A stretch of DNA of 64,000 nt from Aureococcus anophagefferens (lineage: Eukaryota; Sar; Pelagophyceae; Pelagomonadales; Pelagomonadaceae): the NCBI RefSeq assembly GCF_000186865.1, contig NW_008705566.1, forward strand, positions 2,287,699-2,351,698, read 5' to 3'. Positions 39,476 to 49,197 of the stretch are shown here, piece by piece. Both the position numbers and the translations under genes were made by a program. The notes beneath the pieces were generated by a model. That model was not told where the DNA came from. It did not search any database and worked only from the letters and a program-made list of their open reading frames with translations. The first letter of the stretch is position 1, and the number at the start of each line of letters is the position of its first letter.

Positions 39476-41314
39476 CTACAGCGTCGTTATCTGGGCCCGC
39501 GTGCGCGCCATCTCGCCGCGCAGCGGTGCGGCGTCGGGCGCGTCGGCGTGGGCCGCGGCGAGGTGGACGCCGCGGCGCGCGTGGCCCGGGCTGAACTCGA
39601 GGGACCGAGCGGCGTGCGCCGCGTTCGGCGAGAAGGGCCCCTTCTGCCTGCGGCCCGACGCGCGCGAGAGGCGGATGTCCGTCGAGTGGGAGGAGTGGGA
39701 GTCGTAGGAGCCCGCGTCGTCGAAGAAGCCCTCGAGGAACGACTCCGGGTCCATGTCGGGCCGCGGCCCCGCGGCGTTGCGGCCCGGGACGGACGGCGCG
39801 TCCGGCGCGAAGCCCAGGTGCCGGTTCTCGTCGAAGTCGGCCTTGGGCAGGCGCACGCGGCGCCGCTTGAACCACTCGACGGCGGCGTCGTGGCGCCGCA
39901 ACTGCGCCTTGTGCACGGGCCGCTCGCCGCGCGAGTTCTCGGCGTTGATCGTGACGCCGCGGGCCCGGAGCACCCGCAGCGCGCCGACGTTGCCGTGGTA
40001 GGCCGCGACGTGGGCCACCGTGTCGCCCTTGGGCGTCGCCGTCTCGAGCGCGACGCCCAGCGTCGCCAGCGGCAGCAGCATCGCGCCGCCGTTGACCGTC
40101 GCCGCGACGTGCGCGAGCGTCCAGCCCGCGGCGACGCGCAAATCCCGCAAAAAATCGGGGCCGTAGCGCTCCTTGAGCCGCGCCAGCACCTCCACGTTCG
40201 ACTCGTGGACGGCCTTGAGCGCCAGCGCGGGCACGTAGTGGCGGCCGCGGTTCGCGTCGGCGGGGCCGCCGCCGTCGACGAGCAGCGTCCCGCCGTGGCC
40301 CACGCCCGCCTTGGGCTGGGCGTCGTGGGCCGCGCGCCCGCTCCGCCCGACGAACTCGATCGCGGGCAGCCGCGGCCGCTCGAAGGGCGTGTCGAGGCGC
40401 ACGTCGCCGCAGATCTGGCGGCTCCGCGACGGCGCGCGGTCGTCGCCGCCGGCCTCGTCGTCGAGCTCCTCGGCGTCCTCGTCGGCGTCGACGTCCGCGG
40501 GGATGGGCCACTCGTGGAAGTTGATGCCGACGACGCCGAAGCCCAGGAGCAGGCTGCCGACGCCGACGCACCGCTCCGCGGAGTGGAGGTAGAGCGGCGC
40601 GATGCCGAGCTTCGCCCGCTGGTTCCGAGGCAGCTCCTCGACCTCCTCCGTGACGACGCCGACCCACTGGCCCGCGTAGAAGACGGGCGACCCGTGGCAC
40701 TGCACGGGCGCGGGATCGCGGAGGAAGAGCCGGTCGCTCCGGACGTCGTACTCGTCGAGGTGGAGCACGTGCTCCGTCTTCGTGACGCCGTGGACGTGGG
40801 AGTAGGTCGTCAGCGTCGGCCCCGCGCCGACCTCGCCCATGGTCGCCGCCAGGCCCGACATGACCTCCGGCGACGGCACGAGCGGCCAGATCCGCGGCCC
40901 CCGGAGCGGCTCGCCGTCGACGCCGACGACCACCAGGCCGTGCTCCGGGATCTCGCGCCAGAGCGCCCGCGGCAGCAGCCGCGCCTTCGCCGTCGGCTCC
41001 GCGCTGCCGTCGCAGTAGAAGTCCGCGGACGCGTGGTCCGCGTCGACCATGGACATGCACCGCTTGCCGTCGTGGTCGCCGCCGCCCACGAGCACCGCGC
41101 AGCTCCCGTTGACCATGAGCAGCGTCCCCGTGCGCGCGAAGCGGCCCGGCGAGTTCACCAGGCACACGGCCCGCTGCCACTGCGTCTGCGCGTTGCGGAA
41201 GTCGTGGACCTGGCGCGGCGACAGGACGCTAAAGTCGTCGTTCGACATGCCCGGGGCGTGGGACCCGCCCCGGCCCAGCGTCGCGCGGCTCCCGCCGATG
41301 CGCTGCGTGTCCAT
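39476..41314 (-). CDS. Degenerate trypsin-like peptidase domain plus ankyrin repeats, 612 aa
   Basis: Residues about 45-270 look like a chymotrypsin-fold domain: AVCLVNSPGRFARTGTLLMV, EHGLVVVGVDGEPLRGPRIW, DRLFLRDPAPVQCHGSPVFY, AGQWVGVVTEE. The GxSGSP nucleophile motif reads QCHGSP, with His where Ser is expected, and no TAAH-type catalytic His motif is evident, so it may be inactive. Ankyrin repeats follow (about 390-510): AGWTLAHVAATVNGG, KGDTVAHVAAYHGNVGALRV, GERPVHKAQLRRHDAAVEWF. The C-terminus is Ser/His-rich and disordered. A scaffold role is inferred. The gene ends about 70 bp before the start of the next minus gene at 39405. Confidence 0.65.
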   Translation of the reverse strand: MDTQRIGGSRATLGRGGSHAPGMSNDDFSVLSPRQVHDFRNAQTQWQRAVCLVNSPGRFARTGTLLMVNGSCAVLVGGGDHDGKRCMSMVDADHASADFYCDGSAEPTAKARLLPRALWREIPEHGLVVVGVDGEPLRGPRIWPLVPSPEVMSGLAATMGEVGAGPTLTTYSHVHGVTKTEHVLHLDEYDVRSDRLFLRDPAPVQCHGSPVFYAGQWVGVVTEEVEELPRNQRAKLGIAPLYLHSAERCVGVGSLLLGFGVVGINFHEWPIPADVDADEDAEELDDEAGGDDRAPSRSRQICGDVRLDTPFERPRLPAIEFVGRSGRAAHDAQPKAGVGHGGTLLVDGGGPADANRGRHYVPALALKAVHESNVEVLARLKERYGPDFLRDLRVAAGWTLAHVAATVNGGAMLLPLATLGVALETATPKGDTVAHVAAYHGNVGALRVLRARGVTINAENSRGERPVHKAQLRRHDAAVEWFKRRRVRLPKADFDENRHLGFAPDAPSVPGRNAAGPRPDMDPESFLEGFFDDAGSYDSHSSHSTDIRLSRASGRRQKGPFSPNAAHAARSLEFSPGHARRGVHLAAAHADAPDAAPLRGEMARTRAQITTL

Positions 41315-41476
41315 CGTCGAGGGAGGGGGCTTAGGTTCCTCTTCGGGAGCTCTCCATCACTAACGCAGGCAGCCCTAGAGGGGTAACATGGTGTGCTTTA
41401 CAAGTACAACTAAAGTTGTGGCAAATCGACGCCGCTCGACAAGAGCTCGACGACGCCGCGCGATCGCAGCCGAACC

Positions 41477-42095
41477 ATGTCGGAGCACGCGGCGAAGCGG
41501 CAGCGCACGTCGTCGCAGGACGCGGCGCCGTCCTACGCGGACTGGCAGGTGCGAAAAAAACGCAGCTTTTTGCCGTCGAACGCGCACACCACAGGGGGCG
41601 CGCGACGAGTCGACCGGCAAGACCTACTACTACAACACGAAGACGAACGCGACGCGCGGCACCCGCGCCGCGACCCGCGCGCCGCGCCGCTCGACGCGCC
41701 CATGCGCAGGACCTGGGACTGGCCGCCGCCGCTCGACGACGACGGCGGCGCCGCGGCGTCGTCGCCGGCCGAGGACTTCGTCGCGAGCGATACGTTCCGC
41801 GGCTACCGCCAAGGTGCGTCGCCGCCTCTGGCGCGTCGCGCCGCCACGCGCCCTCGCAGGCATGGTCTTCAAGCGCGGCGACAAGGGCCAGGGCTACTAC
41901 GTCGACGAGCCGTCGCGCGCGAGCGACCGCGAGTTCGCGGGGGAGCTGTCCTTCTACCCGGCGAAGACGTTCTGCGGCTACCGCAAGGGCATGGTCTTCC
42001 GCAAGGGCGACCGGGGCCTCGGCTACTACAGGGACAACCCCTTCGGCGGCGCCGCGATCGGCGCGCCGTGCGCGCGGCCGCAGCGGAACGCGTAA
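41477..42095 (+). CDS. WW-domain protein with duplicated GYRxGMVF motif, four exons, 156 aa
   Basis: Exons 41477-41548, 41595-41653, 41710-41813 and 41860-42095 join into one frame. The protein starts MSEHAAKRQRTSSQDAAPSY, then ADWQ-GARDESTGKTYYYNTKTNA and TTWDWPPPLDDD, a good WW domain that reads correctly only across the splices. Two copies of a motif follow: FRGYRQGMVFKRGDKGQGYY and FCGYRKGMVFRKGDRGLGYY, each then D-x-P. Introns 1 and 3 are GT-AG (46 nt each). Intron 2 (56 nt) needs a GC donor. WW domains bind proline-rich partners; the protein may be a splicing or transcription adaptor. The C-terminus is Gly/Ala/Arg-rich. Confidence 0.75.
41549..41594 (+). other. Intron 1 of WW gene (46 nt, GT-AG)
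   Basis: CAG-GTGCGAAAAAA at the donor and CACCACAG-GGGGCG at the acceptor, phase 0. It is A-rich in contrast to the flanking exons. Confidence 0.75.
41654..41709 (+). other. Intron 2 of WW gene (56 nt, apparent GC-AG)
   Basis: The WW domain needs ...TNA-T-TWDWPP across this segment. The only in-frame solution I find splices GCGAC to GACCTGG with donor GCGCGG and acceptor GCGCAG, phase 2. The donor is GC rather than GT. Confidence 0.55.
41814..41859 (+). other. Intron 3 of WW gene (46 nt, GT-AG)
   Basis: CAAG-GTGCGTCGCC at the donor and CCTCGCAG-GCATGG at the acceptor, phase 1. It joins GYRQ to GMVFKRGD, making the second motif copy a match for the first. Confidence 0.8.
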
Positions 42096-42153
42096 CGAGT
42101 CGACGCGTCTCGGCGAAGCTCTTATGTACACCCCGGGCCTTCTGCCCGGGGGT

Positions 42154-44106
42154 TCAGGACGCCTCCTCGGCGACGGGCGGCGCGGCCGCGGCGGCGAAGG
42201 ACGGCCTCGGCGGCGGCGACGCGGCGCGCGGCGACCGCGGCGCGGGCAGCGTCGCGGCGCGCTTGAGCGGCGGCTCGCCGTCCGGCGGCGCGAGGGGCGC
42301 GGAGTTGGCCCGCTTGAGGGAGCCGGGCGCGTCCGCGTCGCCCGCGTCGTCGCGGAAGAGCACGAGGACGACGGAGATGTTGTCCGCGGACTGGGGCCCG
42401 CCGTAGCGGTCGGACCAGCGCTTGAGCGCGAGGTCCGCGAGGCGCTCGGCGACGCGCTTCGCGCGGCCGCCGGCGACGGCGAGGCTCGACGCGCGCCGCG
42501 TCTTCCGGTTCGACGTGCTCGTCGCGTCGACGACGCGGAGCTCGTCGGCGACGAACTGGACGGCCTCGGCGTCGCTGACGACGCCGGAGACGCCGTCGGA
42601 GTAGAGCACGAGGAAGGCGTCGTCGGGCCCGAGGACGACGCGGCCGACGTCGGGCCGCGGCGACACGAGGAGCTCGCGCGTCGCCGGGTGGCGGCTCCAG
42701 CAGTCGCCGAGCGCGCGCGACATGTTGAGGAAGGGCAGGTCGACGACGACGTCGTCGGCCGGGCGCGGCGCGCCCGGCGGCGACCGGGGCGGGTTCGGGT
42801 GGAGCGTCCGCCGCTTCGGCGCGGTCAGCTTGAGCGCGTCGCTCTTCCACCGGGGGAGGCCGACGCGCGAGTCGACGCAGCCGCCGGCGCGGCCCGCGCC
42901 GTAGAGGTAGACCGTGCCGCCCGCGGCCTCGATGCGCTGCCGCTCGGCCTCGTCGTGGGCCTTGTGGTCCTTCGTGAGGCCCCGCGCCGCGACGGCGCGG
43001 CCGAGGTCCGGCGGCGTGAGGCTCACGGCGCTCGGCGAGCTCCGCGACGCGCGCGGCGCTTCGCCGACGCAGCCGAGGACGGCGCGCGAGTCGCCGACGT
43101 GGGCGACGTCGAGGACGTTCCCCGACTCCCGGAGCACGCAGAGCACGGCCGTCGTGCCCGCCGTCGAGTCGCTCCGGAGCGTCGCGTTCTTCGGCCACGT
43201 GCCCACGCAGGCCTCCATCTCGCGGTGCGTCTCCTCGAAGCCCGCGACGAGGGCCGCGCCCGCGGCGCTGGCGTCGTCGCCGCCGAGGCGGAGCACGTTG
43301 CCCCAGAGCCGCTCCGTCGCGTGCTCCGCGGCCTCCTGGCCGCCGTGGCCGTCGAAGACGCCGACGACGAGGCCCACGCCGGGCTCGCGCCGCACGAGCA
43401 CGCGGTCCTGCTGCTCCGCGCGCCCGCCCTGGCGCACGGCGGACCCGACGGACTCGACGCAGCGGCCGGGCCGCGTCCTCGGCGCGGGCGCCGGCGGCGG
43501 GCTCGGCAGGCTCGGCTCGTCGTCGGACAGCGCGCGCGGCGACGCCTCGTCCTCGGACGCCGACGGCGCGACGAAGACGAGCGCGCCGGGGGACCCGGGG
43601 GACGACGGGGCCTTCGGCGACGCCTCCGCCGGCGCGTCGAGCGCGACGGGCGACGCCGGTTCCGCCGCGCGCGACGCCGCGGCCGCCTCCTTCTCCGTGA
43701 ACGTGCACGGCTCCTCGGACTTGCGCCCCTCCGCGCCGCCGTCGTGCGGGGGCGCGTCGCCCGCCGGCGCCGGCTCGGACGGCGCGGCCGGTTCCGCCGG
43801 CGGTTCAGACGGTTCCGCCGCGGGCGCCGGTTCGCGCGCCGCGGCCTCGGCGGCGTCCGGCGCCGCCACCGGCGCGGCGGGCGCCTCCGCGGCGTCCTCG
43901 ACGACGGCGGCGGCCGGCGCGGCCTCCGCGGGCGCGTCTGCACTTGCCGCGGCGTCGACGTTCTCAGCGACCTCTACGGTCGCCGAATGCTCCGCAACCG
44001 GCGCGTCGCTCGTCGTTGCAGGCGCATCGCTGCTTGGTGGTGCGTCGTCCTGCGGTGGTTTGTTATCGTTCATGGCGCTCGCAGGAGGCGCCGGTGCCTC
44101 GGTCAT
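42154..44106 (-). CDS. PP2C-type Ser/Thr protein phosphatase, 650 aa
   Basis: A long Ala/Pro/Glu-rich, probably disordered N-terminus (about 215 residues) precedes a complete PPM/PP2C domain: GGRAEQQDRVLVRREPGVGL, VVGVFDGHGGQEAAEHATER, STAGTTAVLCVLRESGNVLD, VAHVGDSRAVLG, LTKDHKAHDEAERQRIEAAG, FLNMSRALGDCWS, FLVLYSDGVSGVVSDAEAV and SADNISVVLVLF. The metal-binding aspartates (FDGHGG, SDGVSG, ADN) are present, so it should be active. There is no membrane segment. The first ATG is at 44106, with another at 44073. It converges on the WW gene with a 58-bp gap. Confidence 0.9.
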   Translation of the reverse strand: MTEAPAPPASAMNDNKPPQDDAPPSSDAPATTSDAPVAEHSATVEVAENVDAAASADAPAEAAPAAAVVEDAAEAPAAPVAAPDAAEAAAREPAPAAEPSEPPAEPAAPSEPAPAGDAPPHDGGAEGRKSEEPCTFTEKEAAAASRAAEPASPVALDAPAEASPKAPSSPGSPGALVFVAPSASEDEASPRALSDDEPSLPSPPPAPAPRTRPGRCVESVGSAVRQGGRAEQQDRVLVRREPGVGLVVGVFDGHGGQEAAEHATERLWGNVLRLGGDDASAAGAALVAGFEETHREMEACVGTWPKNATLRSDSTAGTTAVLCVLRESGNVLDVAHVGDSRAVLGCVGEAPRASRSSPSAVSLTPPDLGRAVAARGLTKDHKAHDEAERQRIEAAGGTVYLYGAGRAGGCVDSRVGLPRWKSDALKLTAPKRRTLHPNPPRSPPGAPRPADDVVVDLPFLNMSRALGDCWSRHPATRELLVSPRPDVGRVVLGPDDAFLVLYSDGVSGVVSDAEAVQFVADELRVVDATSTSNRKTRRASSLAVAGGRAKRVAERLADLALKRWSDRYGGPQSADNISVVLVLFRDDAGDADAPGSLKRANSAPLAPPDGEPPLKRAATLPAPRSPRAASPPPRPSFAAAAAPPVAEEAS

Positions 44107-44208
44107 GCGGCCACGAGCACGGACGAGTGCCCTGCGCGCGTTCAAAGTCCGAGCAGGTTCCGGCTCGTCCGACGCTGGACCCTGGCCGGGGGTAAATCAG
44201 TGTGGCGA

Positions 44209-45186
44209 TTACGCCTCCGCCTCGACGTAGACCCCCCCGCGCCGCCGGCAGGCCGCGTCGACGAGGCCCAGCATCTTCTCGACGTGCTCGACGTGGGGGT
44301 CGTAGGCGCCCGGCGGCGTCGGCGGCGCCGCGGGGATCGCCTTCCGCGTCTTGTCGACCGCGGTCGTGTCGACCGCGCGGCCCTCGGCGAGGACGGCGAC
44401 GAGCGCGTCGTCGAGGCCCGGGTGGAGCGCCGGGCCGAGGCGCGACGCCCAGGCCCCGCGGTGCGCCCCCGGGTCCGTGGCCACGGCGAAGGGCGCGCAG
44501 ACCACGAAGCGCGGGTCCACGAGCGCGAGCTCCGACGCGAGCGCCGCGGCCGAGTTCCCGAGCACCGCGGCCTCCTCGGGCCAGGGCGGGAACTCCCCGA
44601 GCCGGTGCACGCTCGTCGACACGAGCGTCTCCCGCGCGCCGCGCAGCACGACGAGCACGCGCAGGTCCGCGCCCGCGGCCTCGGCCATCGTCGCCAGCGT
44701 CTGCATGTCCGGGTGGTGCAGCACCTTGTCCGGCGGCCCAAAGTTCGGGTAGGACATCATGCCCGCGTCGGGGATCGTCGCGCCGTCGGCGTTGACGTTG
44801 AGGAGGTACAGCACGGGCGCGCCGCGGTCCCGCGGCGCGTCCCGGAGGTGCTGGAGCCGCGCGAAGAACCGCTTCCGCAGCGCCGCGATGTCCGCCGCCG
44901 CCTGGCGGCCGTAGACGAAGATGCCCGTCGGGTGGCTCCGGTTCCCGTGGAGCAGCTGGCCGAGCTCGCGGTCGTGGCGGCAGAGCACGCGCCGCCGCAC
45001 GCACATGGCGAACATGTTGCTCAAGCTGTGGTGGCCGCTGCCCTCGAGGCCCGCGATGAAGAGGAACCGCGCCGGGGCGTCGACCGTCTTCTTCACGTAG
45101 TGCGGGCAGGTGGTGCAGGGCTCCGGCTGGGCGAAGCATCGGAAGAGAGAGCACAGCGCGATGATGCAAATATGCCGGTTGACCAT
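44209..45186 (-). CDS. Sulfotransferase-like P-loop secretory protein, 325 aa
   Basis: Signal sequence MVNRHICIIALCSLFRCFAQ, then a Cys-rich spacer (CTTCPHYV). FLFIAGLEGSGHHSLSNMF follows, the position and style of the 5'-PSB loop of PAPS-dependent sulfotransferases. RVLVVLRGARETLVSTSVHR fits the 3'-PB motif with Arg and Ser. The rest is helical. Its leader suggests the Golgi lumen, where it would sulfate glycans or tyrosines. It is related in style, not closely in sequence, to the modules in the gene at 2203. Confidence 0.65.
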   Translation of the reverse strand: MVNRHICIIALCSLFRCFAQPEPCTTCPHYVKKTVDAPARFLFIAGLEGSGHHSLSNMFAMCVRRRVLCRHDRELGQLLHGNRSHPTGIFVYGRQAAADIAALRKRFFARLQHLRDAPRDRGAPVLYLLNVNADGATIPDAGMMSYPNFGPPDKVLHHPDMQTLATMAEAAGADLRVLVVLRGARETLVSTSVHRLGEFPPWPEEAAVLGNSAAALASELALVDPRFVVCAPFAVATDPGAHRGAWASRLGPALHPGLDDALVAVLAEGRAVDTTAVDKTRKAIPAAPPTPPGAYDPHVEHVEKMLGLVDAACRRRGGVYVEAEA

Positions 45187-45420
45187 CGTTTGGACCGGGC
45201 AGCGTCTTGCTTGACTTCTAGGCTAGGTACTTCAAGCGACGGAGGGCCACCGATGGTCCGGGAGGATCGGCGAAAACTGTGAAGGTGCCGTGCTTGTGTC
45301 GAGCACTCCCGCGCAGTGGGCGGTCCCACACTGCGAGGAGGAAACTTTCGTAGGCACGAAAGCATTAGGTGGGAATTCAAGTGAAGCTCAACAAAGGGCT
45401 CGCTTAAAAACTCCACTGCG

Positions 45421-46236
45421 ATGTCGCCTCCGGAGCCAGCACCTGCCGAGGCCGCGCCGCCCACCGAGGCCGCGCCGCTGACTAAAAAACAGCAAAAAGC
45501 CGAAGCCTACAAACAAAAACGAAAAGAGCAGCAAAAGGAGCGGCAAAAGGAGAAGCGCGCGGCGGCCAAGGCGTCCAAGGCCGCCGACGCGGCGGCGGCG
45601 GCGGCGCCGAGGTCGCCGCGGACGGCGCCCACGGACGAGGCCATCGACGCCGCCATCCTCGCGGCGCTCGCGCTCGACGACGACGGCGGCGACGCGGCGC
45701 CGCCGCCGAAACCCGACAAGAAGAAGAAGGCGCCGAAGAAGCCGAGCGACGAACCGCAGCCGCCGCGCGAGGAGAAGAAGAAGAAGGCGCCGAAGAAGAA
45801 GAAGGACGACGTGCTCGCGCGCGTCGCGGACAACATCGCGACCTTCAAGACCGAGGCCGAGGCGCCGCCGCCGCCGGCCCCGCCGGCCCCGGCGCCGCCG
45901 CCGCCGGCGCCGCGGCCCGAGGAGCGGCTCAAGGGCATGGCGCCGCGCGTCGTGTCGCTGACGCCCGCGGACCCCGAGGAGGAGGCGCGGAAGAAGCTCG
46001 AGGCCGCGCTCGCGTCCGTCGGCGCCGGGCCGGCGCCCGAGGCCAAGGAGGACGCGCCGGAGTGGACCGACGACGAGCAGCAGCGCCTCGACGGCGCGCT
46101 CGCGGAGGTGCCCGCGGACCTGCCGAAGAAGGAGCGATGGAAGCGCATCGCCGCGCTCGTCGGCAAGGCGCCGTCGGAGTGCGCGAAGCGGTACCTCGAG
46201 GTCCGGCGCGCGCTCCTCCGCCAGCAGGACTCGTAA
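45421..46236 (+). CDS. Lys-rich protein with C-terminal SANT/Myb domain, 271 aa
   Basis: The N-terminal 190 residues are highly charged and low-complexity (KKQQKAEAYKQKRKEQQKER, KKKKAPKKPS repeats, Pro-rich spacer). The C-terminus holds one SANT/Myb repeat: PEWTDDEQQRLDGALAEVPA, then KERWKRIAALVGKAPSECAK and RYLEVRRALL. This matches the second SANT of zuotin/DNAJC2-type proteins, but no J domain is present. Likely nuclear or ribosome-associated. The ATG at 45421 begins the frame; 234 bp separate it from the divergent gene at 45186. Confidence 0.65.
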   Translation: MSPPEPAPAEAAPPTEAAPLTKKQQKAEAYKQKRKEQQKERQKEKRAAAKASKAADAAAAAAPRSPRTAPTDEAIDAAILAALALDDDGGDAAPPPKPDKKKKAPKKPSDEPQPPREEKKKKAPKKKKDDVLARVADNIATFKTEAEAPPPPAPPAPAPPPPAPRPEERLKGMAPRVVSLTPADPEEEARKKLEAALASVGAGPAPEAKEDAPEWTDDEQQRLDGALAEVPADLPKKERWKRIAALVGKAPSECAKRYLEVRRALLRQQDS

Positions 46237-46404
46237 CGCCTGCGCGCCTATTCGCACGCTGGCCGAGTTCGTGACGCAGAGGCGCGCGGGTTCCTTCCAG
46301 TCGCGCGGGTGAGCACGCAATGATTCCGCGAGGTGCAAGGTATCCACTTCAAGCTAAGACGCTGCCCATTTATTCGAGGACGCGACGCTATAGGCGGCGC
46401 CGCC

Positions 46405-48582
46405 ATGGACGCGCCGTCCAGGGAGATCCCGGACATCTGGGTGCGGACGCGGCGGCGCGGCCTCTTCGGGCTGGCGGTGGTCGCGGCCGCGGCCGTGGCG
46501 GCCTGGGCGGGCCGGGGCACGAGCCGCGTCGTGCGGCCCTTCGAGTTCGAGGAAGACGACGAGCACGTCTTCGGGCTGGCGAACGCGTCGGCGAGCCGGC
46601 TCGGCAACGCGACGGTGAGCGGCCTGCGGGACGACGACACGGACGTCGACGGCCTCTGCCTCGACTACTGCCCGAACACGACGTCCGCGAACGACGCCGC
46701 GTGCCGTCTCTGCGACCTCCAAAAGGTCGTGCGGTTCCACAACGAGTACGAGGACGCGTCGGGCATCCCCATCGGCGAGGGCTACTATCCGTACATGTAC
46801 CTCGTGGAGATGTGGAAGCCGACGACGGCGGAGCTCAACGCCTTCGAGCTCGGCGACGAGGCCGTGAGCCGCGTGCGCCGCGTCGACTGGTCCGGCGACG
46901 ACGTCGGCCACGCGGTCGGCAGCCGCGTGACCATGATCTTCGAGACCCACGGCACGCGCAACGTCACCGTGTCCATGCGCGTCGCGACGACGCGGGGCGA
47001 GGAGCTCGGGTTCCACGTGGAGCTCGCGGTCACGGTCCGCTACGTGCGCCACGAGATCAGATCGCTGTCCGTGGACGACCGGTCGCGGTTTCTCGACGCC
47101 CTGTCCGCGGTCTACGCCACGGGCGACGACCTGGGCAAGAGCGTCTACGGCGACAAGTTCCGCAGCTCCCACTACCTCGTCCGGAAGCACCTGTTGGGCG
47201 GCGGCGGCAAGGAGTGCGACCACTGGCACGACGACGCGGGCATCGTCACGCACCACATCGCCTTCACGCTGGAATTGGAGCAGTCGCTCCAGTCCGTCGA
47301 CGCGTCCGTCAGCGTCCCCTACTGGGACTACAGCTACGACGCGTACTACTACAACGCGTCGAAGCAGACGTGCGGCGCCGACTGCATCGGCGGCGACTGG
47401 ACCGAGTCGATCATCTGGGACGACGACTGGTTCGGCCCCATCCCCAACGCGTCGTCGAACTACGTCGTCGACGGCGGCGGGCGCTTCTCCTACCTGCCGG
47501 TGATGACCGCGTCGCAGGGCGCGCGCGACTACTCGACGATCACGAACTCCTACGGCATGCTCCGGAGCCCCTGGAACCAGAACCCCGTGCCCTACCTCTC
47601 GCGGTCCCGCGCCATTTTCGGGGTCGACGACACGACGTCCCTGCCGGACTGCAGCGCCTTCTACTGGGCCTTCAACGACACGACGACGATCGGGAGGCTC
47701 TTCGAGCAGTTCAACGGCCAGCTCCACGGGCCCGTCCACATCCTCACGGGCGGCATCTGGGGCTTCGACGCCCAGTTCGAGACGTCGATCCAGAAGTGGA
47801 TGGCCAACGCCGACGGCGCCATCGCGAAGCAGTCGCTCCAGTCGATCCTGTCGTCGAAGTGGCTCTGGCGCCAGGGCTACTTGCGGTGCCCCGACTCGTG
47901 CGCGGCCGACGCGACGGAGTCGTGCACCTGCTCCTGCCCCGAGGAGCTCCGGAGCCACTGGACCGTCGAGGAGTTCTGGAACGCGACGGGCCTCGACGCC
48001 GTCGCGGGCGCGGACCTCGCGTCGTGGCCGCGCGAGACGCTGTTGGACGCGATCTGCCACGTGGGCCACGTCGGCGACTCCTGGACGTCGGCGGCGCCGC
48101 TGGATCCCATCTTCTGGGTGCTGCACGGGTTGAGCGAGCGCTTCGTGGGGTTCAAGCGGATCCTCGCGCACGAGGGCTACACGCACCTGGACGAGACGTG
48201 GAAGTACCACCACTCCATGGACGTGCCCTCGGACACGCACTACGTCTGCGACTGGTCCGGCGTCGGCGACTCCATGGAGCTGCCCACGTGCACGCCGGGC
48301 ACGTGCGCGGGCCACAAGGAGGACGACCTCCTGCCCTTTGGCGACTTCCTGGGCGTCGGAGACACGTACACGAACCGCCAGTTCTGGGACTTTATTTCTC
48401 CGTACAACACGGAGCTTCCGTATACCTACGACTCCTTCACGAACTGGCCCGCATGCGACGCCATGGGCCTCCACTTTAGCGACTTCGCCGACGGCTGGGG
48501 GCCGACCACGGCGCCCACGGCCGCGGCGACGCCCATGCCCACCTGGCCCCACGCCGACGACGACGCGCCCGCGGCGAACTAA
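46405..48582 (+). CDS. Tyrosinase (type 3 copper oxidase), membrane-anchored, 725 aa
   Basis: Start [20 protein letters not shown], with a signal anchor [18 protein letters not shown]. CuA site: [31 protein letters not shown] and [10 protein letters not shown]. CuB site: [15 protein letters not shown] and, further on, [16 protein letters not shown]. These are the His clusters that bind the dicopper centre oxidising phenols to quinones. Several Cys pairs ([18 protein letters not shown], [17 protein letters not shown]) and N-glycosylation sites indicate an extracellular or lumenal enzyme. The C-terminal tail is Pro/Thr-rich. Tyrosinase families are expanded in pelagophytes. An in-frame GTG at 46333 is not a start. 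Confidence 0.85.
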   Translation: MDAPSREIPDIWVRTRRRGLFGLAVVAAAAVAAWAGRGTSRVVRPFEFEEDDEHVFGLANASASRLGNATVSGLRDDDTDVDGLCLDYCPNTTSANDAACRLCDLQKVVRFHNEYEDASGIPIGEGYYPYMYLVEMWKPTTAELNAFELGDEAVSRVRRVDWSGDDVGHAVGSRVTMIFETHGTRNVTVSMRVATTRGEELGFHVELAVTVRYVRHEIRSLSVDDRSRFLDALSAVYATGDDLGKSVYGDKFRSSHYLVRKHLLGGGGKECDHWHDDAGIVTHHIAFTLELEQSLQSVDASVSVPYWDYSYDAYYYNASKQTCGADCIGGDWTESIIWDDDWFGPIPNASSNYVVDGGGRFSYLPVMTASQGARDYSTITNSYGMLRSPWNQNPVPYLSRSRAIFGVDDTTSLPDCSAFYWAFNDTTTIGRLFEQFNGQLHGPVHILTGGIWGFDAQFETSIQKWMANADGAIAKQSLQSILSSKWLWRQGYLRCPDSCAADATESCTCSCPEELRSHWTVEEFWNATGLDAVAGADLASWPRETLLDAICHVGHVGDSWTSAAPLDPIFWVLHGLSERFVGFKRILAHEGYTHLDETWKYHHSMDVPSDTHYVCDWSGVGDSMELPTCTPGTCAGHKEDDLLPFGDFLGVGDTYTNRQFWDFISPYNTELPYTYDSFTNWPACDAMGLHFSDFADGWGPTTAPTAAATPMPTWPHADDDAPAAN

Positions 48583-48780
48583 CACTCTATTCGTAGTTTC
48601 GCGACGATCCGCGGAGACGTATCATCTCGTGGACTTAAATCTTTTGAATTACAGGTCCCGGCGCGCGTCGGCGGCGGTCCGTCGTGCGCGCGCGCGCCGC
48701 GCCCGCGGCGGCGCGGCGCGCGGGCGTGGACCGTCGGCGGCGGGCGGGACGGAGAACATGCTTGTGCACACACGGCGGGC

Positions 48781-49197
48781 CTAGCTCGAGCGCAGCCAGC
48801 GGGCTCGCAGGAGCGTCAGCTCCTCGAGCTCTTCGAGCGACGTGCAGCTCGCGTCGCGCGGCAGCATCGGAGGCGTCGCGCTGCTCGTCGGCGACGTGTC
48901 GCCGTCGAGGTCGCCGCTCGCGCAGATCTGCCGCCGTCGCTTGTCCAAGCGCGGACAGTTCTTGCGCTGCGCATCCGAGTCCTGCGTCGGCGTCGTGCAG
49001 CGGATCCGATCCGTCAGATTCGGTGGCAGAGCGGTGGACAGCCTCGCGTCGTCGACGTCACTGTCGTCGAAATCGATGGGTTGGAATGCGAGCGGCGCTT
49101 CCATCTGCCGCTTCTGCGCCGACGATCGTCCCAGATGCCTTCCCTCGGCCTCCGGCGACACGAGGGCAATCGTGGGCTGCCCTTGGGGGCGTGCCAT
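48781..49197 (-). CDS. Hypothetical acidic protein, 138 aa
   Basis: Frame from the ATG at 49197 (MARPQGQPTIALVSPEAEGR) to the stop at 48781. It contains MEAPLAFQPIDFDDSDVDDA and ends SCTSLEELEELTLLRARWLR, a plausible amphipathic helix. No family is recognised. Amino-acid use looks protein-like compared with the + strand frames here, but the evidence is weak. Confidence 0.35.
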   Translation of the reverse strand: MARPQGQPTIALVSPEAEGRHLGRSSAQKRQMEAPLAFQPIDFDDSDVDDARLSTALPPNLTDRIRCTTPTQDSDAQRKNCPRLDKRRRQICASGDLDGDTSPTSSATPPMLPRDASCTSLEELEELTLLRARWLRSS

